Notes under the pieces: generated by a model
Databases searched by the model: none
Seen by the model: the letters and a program-made list of their open reading frames with translations, nothing else
Told to the model about the DNA's origin: nothing
Made by a program: the position numbers and the translations under genes
Part shown: positions 42,265 through 50,604 of the stretch, in pieces
Layout of the letters: each line of letters starts with the position of its first letter
Position numbering within the stretch: position 1 is the first letter of the stretch
Origin: Lachnospiraceae bacterium
Lineage (GTDB): Bacteria; Bacillota; Clostridia; Lachnospirales; Lachnospiraceae
Length of the DNA: 64,000 nucleotides
Direction of reading: 5' to 3'
Assembly (NCBI GenBank): GCA_024687125.1
Contig: JAILFA010000045.1
Span: forward strand, 1-64,000

Positions 42265-44715
42265 TCAGATGCCTCTCCTTGACTTCTCGCTTCTCAGGCG
42301 CTTTTCCAGGCGCGTGTACACTTCGCCCGTGATCGTGCTGAGCTGCTGCCTGATCCCGCGCTCCACCAGTGTTGCGATCTCTTCACTGTCCTGACGCGAC
42401 ATCGTCTGTATGGACTGGTTCACGATCTGCGGGGCCTGCCGAACCACCTCCGTCACGTGCGGTGCCTCTTCGACCACGCGCGTTTTCTGCTCCCCGCTCC
42501 GGCGGTATTCCTCCAGCGTCTCGCGGACATCCTCTTCGGTCAGATGCTGCTCCCTGCGGTGCACGAAGCTGATCTCCGCCTGACCGGCGCCGCGCCGGAT
42601 CTGCACCTCCGCGGTAGGTCTGTCTCCGCCCATCTCTCCCGCGATCGTGAGCCTTAAGACCTCGTTTTCCGCCGGTGCGCTCTCAAGCCGGATCACGCGT
42701 TCACGCTCCGCGATGATGCGCTCCTGTGCAAGAATGTCTCTGGTCACCAGCGTACTGTAATGCCTGAGCAGGATTCCCGCAGGTCCCTCAGCCAGAAACT
42801 GCCTGACGACATTTTCCACAATGGCCCGATCTATCGGGACAGGCGCCGGTGCCGGCATCTCCTCTTCCTGTTCACGCCGCCGCGCTTCCAGATACTGTTC
42901 CTGTACCTCCGGCGGTACCTCGGCGCTCTCCAGGAAATGGACGAGTTCCTGCTCCATGACCTCCGGTTCGGGCTGCTGCACGGTCTGCGGCGCTTCCCCC
43001 CGCATCTGCATATCCATCTGCCGGAAGATCTCTACGCTATCCGCCGGAAGCAGTGCGTAGATCCGCTCCAGCAGGCGGTTGATCTCGGAAGGCTTCTCCG
43101 GTTCCGGCTGCTCCAGTAGTTCCTTGAGGTGCTCTTTATTCATGAGGACCTTGAGGCTCTCGCGCATCGTGCGCTCCCTGTCGCTGACCTTGGAGCGGTC
43201 ACGCTGCATCTCCCTGGCATAGAGCCTGCGGATCTCACGGTAGCGCTCCAGATTCTCGGTGTTCTGCCGGTTGATCCGGTCGATCTCTTCCACCACCGTT
43301 TCCTGCGAGTCGCTCGTCCGATGCTCCAGAGCGCTCTCCAGGAAGGTGTGCTCCACACGCGTCTCTTCCCGGTTTTCGGAAAGCTCTCTGCTGGTCTGTT
43401 CCAGCATCCGCTCCTGCCTGGTCTGCTCGGTCCTGAGCTGCTCCAGCTCCAGGCGCTCCTCTTCGGTCAGCTCCCTCTCGAGAGATTCTCTCTCAAGGTA
43501 CGCTATCGTACTCTCGCGGAATTCGCGGTCCCGACGGATCTCCTCACCGTAGCGCTCACGCTCGGTCCTCGTCTCCTCCAGTGTCCGCTCACTCTCCGTC
43601 TGCAGGGTCTCCTCATATTCGGTACTGTAGCGCTGTGCCTCGATCAGCAGCGCCTCCAGACGTTCCGTCTCTCCCTCTGTGATCTCCCTGAGAAGCTGCA
43701 GTTCTCTGGTCTCGGTCTCATTGACGAACGCCAGATCACTGTGCTCATATATGGCCGCACTCCGATGTTCCCTGGCCTCCAGCAGGATCCGCGTCAGCGC
43801 CGTATCCGCGGCCTTGTAGAAACTGTTGTTAAAGTTCATCCAGTTCAGGACATTCCGGTCATTGCGGGTGGAGATCGCATGATCAAAGCTCCGCAGCACC
43901 TCCAGCAGCACGGCGGAATTGATCCTTTCCCGGATCTCCTTGTCCGTTGCCTCGGCGTCTATCCGCGTCTCCTCCTCATAGACGTTTTCCGCGCGGTAGA
44001 TCAGAGGCTGCTGCTCCCCTGCCGCCATCTCACGGAACCGTGAGAGCAGGAGCTGTCTGGCGATGTAGGTCTGCTCGGAGGTCTGGACCTCGGTCGTGTT
44101 CATGATGCTGGCCGAAGTGCTCCGATTCATATTGTTCATGATCTGGTAGATCGCACCGGTCTGCAGGCGGTTCATGATCGCCAGATACAGCCGGTTCTCC
44201 TCATTTGTCTCCTGCTCAGAGACCTCCGTCGTCTCCTGGCGCTCGGTGACCTGATTGGTCAACGCCAGCAATGTGCGCAGCTGGCCGATATTCTCGACAT
44301 ACAGATCCGTGAGCTCGCGGCTGTTATCCGTCTCCGAAAGAAGCTGCCGCACCTCCTCCATGAAGCGTCTGTCATCGCGGATCCCGAGCTTGTGCAGCAC
44401 GTCCGTGATGTATACGCGGTCCTGATAGGTCAGTCCGAACCGGTTGGAAAGCAGTACGCGGTTCATCACATTGTTGAGGACCGTCTGCTGCTCCCGGCGG
44501 AACGCATAGATATTGGTCGTGCTGGAGATACTCGCATCTCCCCCTTCGGTGACCAGGATCTCCGGGGGCGTGTGCAGCAGATGAGTCAGAGACTGACTGC
44601 TCACATCCGAGCCCATGAGTGCGTAATCCCCGAGGATGCGCTGGGCAAAGCCGCCGTCATCCCGCAGCCGGAAAGTATTGGTGTGCAGTTCGATCGGTGT
44701 CTTGATCGTCAGCAT
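42265..44715 (-). CDS. Glu/Arg-rich coiled-coil structural protein, possible length ruler
   Basis: This 816-aa protein has a short beta-like N-terminus, then helices dominated by Glu, Arg, Gln and Thr; residues about 335-530 are a near-continuous charged coiled coil (ERESLERELTEEERLELEQL, EIDRINRQNTENLERYREI). No membrane segment or signal is present. It sits between the tube-like repeat protein and the Afp7-like proteins. No gene resembling the usual Afp14 tape measure is visible, and long helical proteins set tail length in phages and CIS, so this is the best structural candidate. Alternatively it could be a scaffold at the tube base. Call based on composition and position only. Confidence 0.6.
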   Translation of the reverse strand: MLTIKTPIELHTNTFRLRDDGGFAQRILGDYALMGSDVSSQSLTHLLHTPPEILVTEGGDASISSTTNIYAFRREQQTVLNNVMNRVLLSNRFGLTYQDRVYITDVLHKLGIRDDRRFMEEVRQLLSETDNSRELTDLYVENIGQLRTLLALTNQVTERQETTEVSEQETNEENRLYLAIMNRLQTGAIYQIMNNMNRSTSASIMNTTEVQTSEQTYIARQLLLSRFREMAAGEQQPLIYRAENVYEEETRIDAEATDKEIRERINSAVLLEVLRSFDHAISTRNDRNVLNWMNFNNSFYKAADTALTRILLEAREHRSAAIYEHSDLAFVNETETRELQLLREITEGETERLEALLIEAQRYSTEYEETLQTESERTLEETRTERERYGEEIRRDREFRESTIAYLERESLERELTEEERLELEQLRTEQTRQERMLEQTSRELSENREETRVEHTFLESALEHRTSDSQETVVEEIDRINRQNTENLERYREIRRLYAREMQRDRSKVSDRERTMRESLKVLMNKEHLKELLEQPEPEKPSEINRLLERIYALLPADSVEIFRQMDMQMRGEAPQTVQQPEPEVMEQELVHFLESAEVPPEVQEQYLEARRREQEEEMPAPAPVPIDRAIVENVVRQFLAEGPAGILLRHYSTLVTRDILAQERIIAERERVIRLESAPAENEVLRLTIAGEMGGDRPTAEVQIRRGAGQAEISFVHRREQHLTEEDVRETLEEYRRSGEQKTRVVEEAPHVTEVVRQAPQIVNQSIQTMSRQDSEEIATLVERGIRQQLSTITGEVYTRLEKRLRSEKSRRGI

Positions 44716-44735
44716 TCATCCGTCCCCTGCGGCAT

Positions 44736-47099
44736 TTACTTTAACAGATCCGCCATCTTGGCGCGCTTCGTCGCTGTGCTGCCCTTAGGTCCCTGCTGCC
44801 AGCCCTCCCAGAGCACCTGCTCGGCCCGCTGGGAATCGGTCGAAGAGGACTTCGCATAGGACGGCGATTTCCCGCCGAACGCGAATTTGCCGTCGCTGAA
44901 GCTCGACCGGCTGCCGCCTCCGCCTCCTTCTTTCTTCTTGTTGGCGCGGACATTCTGCTTGCCGCCCTCCCAGAGGACCTTCTGCGCACGCTGGGCGTCA
45001 TTCGGCGATGCGTTTGCAAAAGCAGGAGCCTTGCCGCCGAATGTGAACTCACCGTCGCTGAAATCCGAACGGCTGCCGCCCGCTGCACCGCCTTCGAGCT
45101 GATTGGCACGGACATTGGCTCCGCCCTCCCAGAGCACCTTCTCGGCTCGCTGGGAATCATTGGCCGGTGTGTTTGCAAAGTCAGGAGACGTGCCTCCGAA
45201 TGCGAACTCGCCGTCGCTGAAATCCGAACGGCTTCCGCCGCTTCCTCCGCCTTCCAGCTTGTTGGCACGGACATTGGCACCGCCCTCCCAGAGGACCTGT
45301 TCGGCACGCTGGGCATCATTGGCAGGAGTGTTCGCAAAATCAGGTGTCTTGCCGCCGAACGCGAATTCGCCGTCACTGAAGTCCGAACGGCTTCCGCCGG
45401 CGCTTTCGCCTTCCAGCTTGTTGGCGCGGACATTGTCCCCGCCCGTCCACATGACCGGTGCCGGCGGATCCTGGTCATTGGACTTGGCATAGGTAGGCTC
45501 AAGCGCCGTCTTGCTGAACTGGAACTCGCCGTCGCTGAAATTGGAACGATCTCCTGCAGCCTGCTGGCCTTCCAGCTTGTTGGCACGGACATTGTCCCCG
45601 CCCTCCCAGAGAACCTGCTCGGCCCGCTGGGCGTCATTGATGGGAGATTCCGCAAAGGCGGGTTCTGTACCGCCGAAGGTAAATTCGCCGTCACTGAAAT
45701 TGGATCTGTCGGGCGTGACCCCCGCCACTGCGCCTCTGCCTTGATTTGCACGGACAGGATCCGCTTCATCGCCGGGCCACATAGCCGCCAGCTTTTTATC
45801 ACCGCCTGGTGTGGAATGTGCATCCCGTTTGCGCTCGACAGACGCTGCCTCTTCTCCGCCTTCCTCTGCGCCTTCCGCGGGTGTATCGGCGGCCGCTTCC
45901 GCGGCTTCATCTCCCCGGACCTTGTTGGCGCGGACCGGATCAGCATCACCGCCCGGCCACATGACAGGTGTCGGAGGATCCTGATAATTGAATTTGGAAT
46001 AAACGGGCTGCTGCTCATCCATTCCGGCGTTCGTCTCGAAATCAAACTCCGCGCCGTCACTGTACTTTGGCCTTTTTTTATTGGGCTTACCGGTTGCGTG
46101 ATCGATCCCGCGCGGGTCACTCCACTGTTCCGCGTAAACGGGCTTTTTGTCTTTCCCCTTATTGGCTTCGGCATATTTCTTGAATTCAAATTCCGCGCCG
46201 TCACTGAAATCGGTTCTTTTTGTCTTGGGCTTACCGGTTGCGTGATCGATCCCGCGCGGGTCGCTCCATTGTCTCGCGTATTTGGGCTTTTTGTCTTTTG
46301 CCTTATTTTCCTCGGCATATTTCTTGAATGCATATTCCGCGCCGTCACTGTACTTGGGCCTTTTTGTCTTGGGCTTGCCGGTTGTGTAATCGATCCCGCG
46401 CGGGTCGCTGAACTGTCTCGCGTAAACGGGCTTCTTATCTTTCTTCTTATTTTTCTCCTCATAATCTTTGAAATCGAACTTGCCGTCATTGAAGCCGGGC
46501 CTTTTTTCCGGCCGGGTATGGTCATATTGAGATCTTTTGGCATTCCGCTGCTGATGCGCCAGTTTATCGTTTACCTCAGACTGTGAATACTCGGCAAACG
46601 CGTTGGTTGTCCCGTTGGCATTGAACATGAAGTCGGGCGTGGTCACCCGGATCAGCTCCCGGTAACCGATGGTCGTCGTCTCGACCAGCAGACCGCTCTG
46701 CTCCGCGTTGAGTTCTCCGTACTCCTTGCTCATCACGTTGCAGCCGGTAAAGGTATAGATGCGGTACGGCGTGAAGTTATTGTTCATCTGCATCCGCCAG
46801 ACCATCAGCACGATGGGCAGGATCAGATCGGTTCCAGGCTGCAGCGGATCGAGGATGTCGACGCCGACGTAGCGCTCCACCTGAAAGGTGAACGGCTGGG
46901 AGATCGGCTTTCTGCGCATGTGCACATAGTCGTTGAGGCCGCCCTCCTGAATATACTCATATTCATTGGCCTTGGTAAAGCTGTGCACACGGCGGCAGGG
47001 CAGATCAAAAATGCCCTCCACGCGCATCATGAAATTGAAATTCGGGTTGGCTGCGCGGCCCTGATTATATAAGCCTATATCTACTTCAAATCCTGCCAT
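44736..47099 (-). CDS. Tube-like protein with a long FSDG-repeat tail
   Basis: Residues 1-160 of this 787-aa protein resemble CIS tube/tube-initiator proteins (NFNFMMRVEGIFDLPCRRVH, KPISQPFTFQVERYVGVDIL, VETTTIGYRELIRVTTP), as in Afp5. The remaining 620 residues are repeats. First come three full and one partial 47-residue unit (KDKKPxYARQWSDPRGIDHATG type), then six units of about 53 residues (FSDGEFAFGG, QRAEQVLWEGG, NVRANKLEGG). FSDGxFxF or a close variant appears ten times across both classes. Ordinary tube initiators lack any such tail. The repeats probably extend from the particle and bind something, or fill the tube end. It lies 42 bases after the frameshift product's stop. Confidence 0.75.
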   Translation of the reverse strand: MAGFEVDIGLYNQGRAANPNFNFMMRVEGIFDLPCRRVHSFTKANEYEYIQEGGLNDYVHMRRKPISQPFTFQVERYVGVDILDPLQPGTDLILPIVLMVWRMQMNNNFTPYRIYTFTGCNVMSKEYGELNAEQSGLLVETTTIGYRELIRVTTPDFMFNANGTTNAFAEYSQSEVNDKLAHQQRNAKRSQYDHTRPEKRPGFNDGKFDFKDYEEKNKKKDKKPVYARQFSDPRGIDYTTGKPKTKRPKYSDGAEYAFKKYAEENKAKDKKPKYARQWSDPRGIDHATGKPKTKRTDFSDGAEFEFKKYAEANKGKDKKPVYAEQWSDPRGIDHATGKPNKKRPKYSDGAEFDFETNAGMDEQQPVYSKFNYQDPPTPVMWPGGDADPVRANKVRGDEAAEAAADTPAEGAEEGGEEAASVERKRDAHSTPGGDKKLAAMWPGDEADPVRANQGRGAVAGVTPDRSNFSDGEFTFGGTEPAFAESPINDAQRAEQVLWEGGDNVRANKLEGQQAAGDRSNFSDGEFQFSKTALEPTYAKSNDQDPPAPVMWTGGDNVRANKLEGESAGGSRSDFSDGEFAFGGKTPDFANTPANDAQRAEQVLWEGGANVRANKLEGGGSGGSRSDFSDGEFAFGGTSPDFANTPANDSQRAEKVLWEGGANVRANQLEGGAAGGSRSDFSDGEFTFGGKAPAFANASPNDAQRAQKVLWEGGKQNVRANKKKEGGGGGSRSSFSDGKFAFGGKSPSYAKSSSTDSQRAEQVLWEGWQQGPKGSTATKRAKMADLLK
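44770..45715 (-). repeat. Coding repeats of about 159 bp (six units)
   Basis: Tandem in-frame units of the 787-aa protein, each with FSDGEFxF, QRAExVLWEGG and NVRANKLEGG. Units 3 to 5 are the most alike; the second is the most diverged (QFSKTALEPTYAKSNDQDPP). Boundaries are approximate. Confidence 0.8.
46060..46505 (-). repeat. Coding repeats of 141 bp (three full units, one partial)
   Basis: Tandem in-frame 47-residue units (SDGAEFEFKKYAEANKGKDK then KPVYAEQWSDPRGIDHATGK). Third-position differences show these are not a very recent expansion. Boundaries approximate. Confidence 0.8.
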
Positions 47100-47141
47100 C
47101 TCGACTCACTTCCTGACGAAATCTCCGTTCGTCATGACCTG

Positions 47142-47710
47142 TTACGTCCTTGTGACCGCCTTCATATCAAAGATGCTCTTTTCCTTTTTATCTCCTGAGG
47201 GATTCAGCTTTTCATTGATCCCCGAGATCTCGCTGCACCAGCGTCTCCTGCTCCTGTGATCGATGGCGAGCACCTCCTCCTGACTCCAGTGGAAATAGTA
47301 GGAAATAAACGCCATCTCCCGGTACAGTTCATCCTCGGGATAGAGCCTGAGCCCTCTTACGTAAAATTTAGCGGCACCTCAAACTGCCTGCCGCAGTCGG
47401 GACACACCACCTGCATCATCGGCGGCTCGATGTCGTTGATCCGCTGGTACATATCCTGCAGATACGCCAGATCTGCGGTAAAGAGCTTTTCGACCAGTGT
47501 TGCGGTAACGGCCTCCACACCTTCCAACTCCGTGATGACTCTGGAGAGCACCACGATGGTCAGGTAGGACGGATTGGAAAGTACACGCGGATCATGTGTC
47601 GCGGAGATCTCGTCACCCGCGGTCGCAAGGCGCATCTTTCCACGCCTGTGGAGCTCGCCCGTGCCATCCATATAACCCTTGGGAAGTGTGAATTCAAAAA
47701 CGGTATCCAT
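47142..47710 (-). CDS. -1 frameshift product: tail-assembly protein fused to a DUF6760-like domain (189 aa)
   Basis: The 47357-47710 frame is followed by an open stretch in the -1 frame (to the TAA at 47144-47142) with no ATG, GTG or TTG upstream of its conserved part. It encodes YPEDELYREMAFISYYFHWS and then RSRRRWCSEISGINEK, matching the small FHW/W-EI-IN protein (DUF6760-like) found in eCIS loci, so its N-terminus must come from somewhere. A slip at A-AAT-TTT joins the two after residue 116 and adds 73 residues. This mirrors the gpG/gpGT tail chaperones of phages. The internal ATG at 47315 would lose the conserved LYRE part and has no spaced ribosome site. Confidence 0.7.
47357..47710 (-). 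CDS. Tail-assembly chaperone-like protein (short, unshifted product)
   Basis: This 117-aa protein begins MDTVFEFTLPKGYMDGTGEL and carries GKMRLATAGDEISATHDPRV and LSRVITELEGVEAVTATLVE, the pattern of phage tail-assembly (gp41-like) proteins. The C-terminus has a CPDC pair (VVCPDCGRQFEVP) that could bind zinc with a partner. AAGGAGG lies before the start. In phages these proteins coat the tape measure before the tube polymerises. It follows the tube gene after a 209-base gap with hairpins. Confidence 0.8.
   Translation of the reverse strand: MDTVFEFTLPKGYMDGTGELHRRGKMRLATAGDEISATHDPRVLSNPSYLTIVVLSRVITELEGVEAVTATLVEKLFTADLAYLQDMYQRINDIEPPMMQVVCPDCGRQFEVPLNFT
47363..47369 (-). promoter_or_regulatory. 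Slippery heptamer A-AAT-TTT for -1 frameshifting
   Basis: The minus strand reads CTA AAT TTT ACG TAA in the zero frame. The last A of CTA with AATTTT forms X-XXY-YYZ, and both tRNAs can re-pair on AAA and TTT after a one-base slip. The zero-frame stop comes one codon later. Downstream, CCCG and CGGGAG about 14 bases apart could form a small stimulatory stem. Confidence 0.65.
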
Positions 47711-47741
47711 TGTATGTCCTCCTTAATTTGAGAATATTCTC

Positions 47742-47889
47742 TGCAAAGATATCAATGATGGCTTTGCACAGAACACTCTCCGCCGTGCTCACTCGACTGC
47801 TGCTTACGCAGCAGCCTCGTGATCGGACTGTCGTCCTATGCGGCAAGTCCCCGGAATGCTGCAGGGAGCAAGCTCCCGCAGCATTTCGG
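47742..47889 (-). promoter_or_regulatory. Three consecutive hairpins between tube and tail-assembly genes
   Basis: In this 209-base gap (47711-47919) three stems occur. The first in transcript order, 47889-47851, has a 13-bp core GCTGC-GGGAGC/GCTCCC-GCAGC with one bulge, extended by CCG/CGG. The second, 47814-47797, is a perfect 7-bp stem GCTGC-type with a four-base loop. The third is TGCAAAG/CTTTGCA (47768-47762 with 47748-47742). No T-tract follows, so they may stabilise the tube/sheath end of the mRNA or attenuate downstream expression. No gene is supported here. Confidence 0.55.
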
Positions 47890-47919
47890 TTCCTTTCCGC
47901 GCACGGCTCGTAGTTTGCG

Positions 47920-48423
47920 TCAGTTCGGGATAACCAGCTCTTCGTAGGCAATCTCAACAGATTCGATCGCAACATCACTGGTCTTGGCATCCAGATCGGG
48001 AGCACTGTACTTGGTGACCCAGGCATTGGTCAGGGTCCACTGTCTCGTACCGACAGAAGACTCGACGAGCGCCGTCGGCGCACCGGAGTTGATGTCGATC
48101 AGCTCGATCGTGACATCGTTGCGCGGGATCTGGCCGCGGATCTCGGAAACACACTCCTGAATCCAGGTCTTGAACGCACTGTCAAGGATGTAGCCCATCT
48201 TGAGCGTCACGTTGCCGTGCTTGACAAGGCCGGGAAGCTTGACCGGAGCCAGAGATCCGGAGTTGCCCTGGCGGAACTCGATGACATCCACGGATGCCTC
48301 GACGCCGGAGACCTCACTGAAAGCTGCGGTTCCTGCCACGGATGCGACCGTGACGAGGAAGTTCATTTTTGTTAACGGGTAAGCAGAACCGCTTCCGTTA
48401 TCATATGCTGTAGGTGTAGCCAT
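47920..48423 (-). CDS. Contractile tail tube protein
   Basis: This 167-aa protein has the gp19/Afp1 features: NFLVTVASVAGTAAFSEVSG, VIEFRQGNSGSLAPVKLPGL, VTLKMGYILDSAFKTW, and the C-terminal WTLTNAWVTKYSAPDLDAK then IESVEIAYEELVI. It polymerises into the inner tube through which cargo passes. AGGAGG-like AGATGGAGG precedes the start. It follows the sheath gene by 40 bases. Afp-type loci often have several tube genes; besides this there is only the repeat-tailed tube-like protein. Confidence 0.95.
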   Translation of the reverse strand: MATPTAYDNGSGSAYPLTKMNFLVTVASVAGTAAFSEVSGVEASVDVIEFRQGNSGSLAPVKLPGLVKHGNVTLKMGYILDSAFKTWIQECVSEIRGQIPRNDVTIELIDINSGAPTALVESSVGTRQWTLTNAWVTKYSAPDLDAKTSDVAIESVEIAYEELVIPN

Positions 48424-48463
48424 ATCTTACCTCCATCTGTCTGTTTGCAGACCAACAGTTCCC

Positions 48464-50164
48464 TTACTCTTCACCGCCGCCACCGGCCTCTGCCGTATGC
48501 TGCGTCACACGGAAGATGACGAACTCGGCAGGTCTGGACGGTGCGATACCGATGTTACAGATCAGTCTTCCGTTCATGATATCGTCTCTCGACATGGTGG
48601 AAGGTCCGATCTCCACGAAGTAGCTCTCCGATGCGGAGCCGCCGGCGAGCATGCCGTTTCTCCACAGACCGTCGAGGAACGACGATACGGTGAGAGCCAC
48701 GCGCTGCCAGAGCGTTGCATCGTTGGGCTCGAAGACCACCCAGTTGGTGTTGGCCTTGATGCTCTCTTCCACAAAGATGAAGAGTCTGCGAACATTGACA
48801 TACTTGAAGGAAGAGTTGCTGGAAGCTGTTCTTGCGCCCCATACGCGGATTCCCTGTCCGGGCATCTGACGGATCAGGTTGATGCCTTCCGGATTCAGGA
48901 TATCCTGCTCTGCCTTGGTATAGTTGACTGACAGGCCCGTGCACTGTACCACCTCATTGGCGGGTGCCTTGTGAACGCCGCGGGCGATATCCGTTCTGGA
49001 ATACACACCCATCACAGCGCCTGACGGCGGAATGAATGCCGGCTTGTTGGCCGCGCGGTCAAAGATCTGGACCCACGGATGATACATAGCCGCATAGGTC
49101 GAGTCAACCATGTTGCGATAATCGATAAGATCCTTGGTCTTGTAAAGATCCTTGGGCATATCCAGCACCGCGAAGCGGCTGTGCAGGTTCTCGCAGTGTG
49201 CGATCAGGGATACGACCACCTCAGGGATCGTGACGCCCGGAACCGCCATCATGCTCACGTTGCTGTTCTCAAGGAAGGCCTGGATACCGGTGCGCTTGCC
49301 GGGTCCCTTGTCGAGACCGATAAAGGTGCCCGCATTGACCTTTTCGATGTTGCCGTCCGTGCCGCCTTCAAGCATGAAGGAGCCGGTCTCGCCATCGTTG
49401 CCGAGGATCGCTGCAACAGGATCCACCGCATCTTCGGTCTGCTCGATCTCGATGTCGACGATCTCGCTCAGAGCCATGCGTGCGCCGATGTAGCGCGGTG
49501 CTGTGGTATTCAGGGTCAGTTCGGTAAAGGTCTCGATCTGGTCGGCATAGCGGACCTGAACATCAAAGTTCACCAGATACAGAACGTTCTGGGGTACCAC
49601 TGCCTTGTCGATCGCCTTGTCCGGAAGATCCTTGTCAAAGGTGAGGATGCCGTCCATGTTCGTGACGATCTTGAAGAACTCGCCGCCGAACTCGAGCGTG
49701 TCGCCTTCGCGGAAGCCGTCAGCATTCTTGGCCTTGTAGCCTGCCTCGGTCTTTTCCACGATCTGGATCTTTCTGTTGCGGACACCGGATACCGTCACCT
49801 GGATGCGGTTGCCCCACTTACCGGGGTTCTTCGCCTTCACCTTGAGGATGCCGCTCTCCGCCTCTGCGCACTTGGCATCAGCCGGTACGACACGCGCAAC
49901 ATAGCATCTGGTTCCGCCGTTCACGAAGAACTGCTCGACACTCGCTGCGAGGTAGCGATATTCGCCATAGGTGAACTCCGACAGATATCCGCCGAACTGC
50001 TGGATAAAGCTCTTGAAATTTGTTACCAGCGAAGGAGCCCCTTCGATCGGTCCTTTCTCAGCCAGACCGACAAAGCCTGCTGTACTGGTTCCAACGCCTT
50101 CGATACTGCGTGGAGAATTGTCATATTCTTCCACATATACGCCTGGTGAAAAATACTCAGCCAT
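48464..50164 (-). CDS. Contractile tail sheath protein
   Basis: In this 566-aa protein YFSPGVYVEEYDNSPRSIEG, TAGFVGLAEKGP and YLAASVEQFFVNGGTRCYVA are the standard sheath N-terminus; CENLHSRFAVLDMP, GMLAGGSASESYFVEIG and GRLICNIGIAPSRPAEFVIF the C-terminal core. It surrounds the tube and contracts to drive it out. AAAGGAGG precedes the start. Only one sheath gene is present, whereas Afp and PVC loci have about three, so the particle is simpler. It lies 50 bases after the PAAR-like gene. Confidence 0.96.
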   Translation of the reverse strand: MAEYFSPGVYVEEYDNSPRSIEGVGTSTAGFVGLAEKGPIEGAPSLVTNFKSFIQQFGGYLSEFTYGEYRYLAASVEQFFVNGGTRCYVARVVPADAKCAEAESGILKVKAKNPGKWGNRIQVTVSGVRNRKIQIVEKTEAGYKAKNADGFREGDTLEFGGEFFKIVTNMDGILTFDKDLPDKAIDKAVVPQNVLYLVNFDVQVRYADQIETFTELTLNTTAPRYIGARMALSEIVDIEIEQTEDAVDPVAAILGNDGETGSFMLEGGTDGNIEKVNAGTFIGLDKGPGKRTGIQAFLENSNVSMMAVPGVTIPEVVVSLIAHCENLHSRFAVLDMPKDLYKTKDLIDYRNMVDSTYAAMYHPWVQIFDRAANKPAFIPPSGAVMGVYSRTDIARGVHKAPANEVVQCTGLSVNYTKAEQDILNPEGINLIRQMPGQGIRVWGARTASSNSSFKYVNVRRLFIFVEESIKANTNWVVFEPNDATLWQRVALTVSSFLDGLWRNGMLAGGSASESYFVEIGPSTMSRDDIMNGRLICNIGIAPSRPAEFVIFRVTQHTAEAGGGGEE

Positions 50165-50214
50165 CTGTTTCCTCCTTTATGATGATTGTTTTGTTCTGAC
50201 CGTTCTCGTTTGGA

Positions 50215-50604
50215 TCACTGTTCCGTCACTTTGAACTGTCCCGGCGATACGATGGAGATTGAACCTGCATAAGCACACATCATCTTGCAGTCATTGGTCA
50301 GACAGGGCTTCCCGCCGATGATCACCTTCGCACTTGTGGGGATCCATGTGCCTGCCGGCACGGGCATGCACGGCTGCGGAGTGAGAACACCCAGTGCTGC
50401 CGCTGTCGCGGCTGCTACCGCCGGATTCGCGAGCGACATGCACATCCCGAAGGGGCCCACATTGGCTGCCCCGGCGGAATCGGCGATCGTCGCGACCGGT
50501 CCGTTGGCCGTCATTACCGTCTGATTCGAAGTAATGTTGATCGGCGCCGGTGCCTGTCCCATTGTACAGACTGCCTGCGCTCCTGTTGTTACCAATTGAC
50601 TCAT
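50215..50604 (-). CDS. DUF4280 PAAR-like spike-tip protein
   Basis: I choose the ATG at 50604 (129 aa): it overlaps the upstream stop as ATGA and GGAG lies 7 bases before it. An ATG four codons earlier (50616) is less likely. The protein has the family pattern: GAQAVCTMGQAPAPINIT, ATIADSAGAANVGPFGMC, PQPCMPVPAGTWIPT, and KVIIGGKPCLTNDCKMMCAY with paired Cys. Such proteins cap the spike and can carry toxin extensions; this one has none. Equivalent to Afp10-type tips. Confidence 0.9.
   Translation of the reverse strand: MSQLVTTGAQAVCTMGQAPAPINITSNQTVMTANGPVATIADSAGAANVGPFGMCMSLANPAVAAATAAALGVLTPQPCMPVPAGTWIPTSAKVIIGGKPCLTNDCKMMCAYAGSISIVSPGQFKVTEQ

Noticed and set aside
44770-46505. CRISPR-like or non-coding tandem repeat
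   Set aside because: Units are 141 and about 159 bases, in frame, with protein-level conservation and no unique spacers.
47694-48026. 110-aa minus-strand frame across the hairpin gap
   Set aside because: Overlaps the end of the tube gene in another frame and lacks a ribosome site or known motif.
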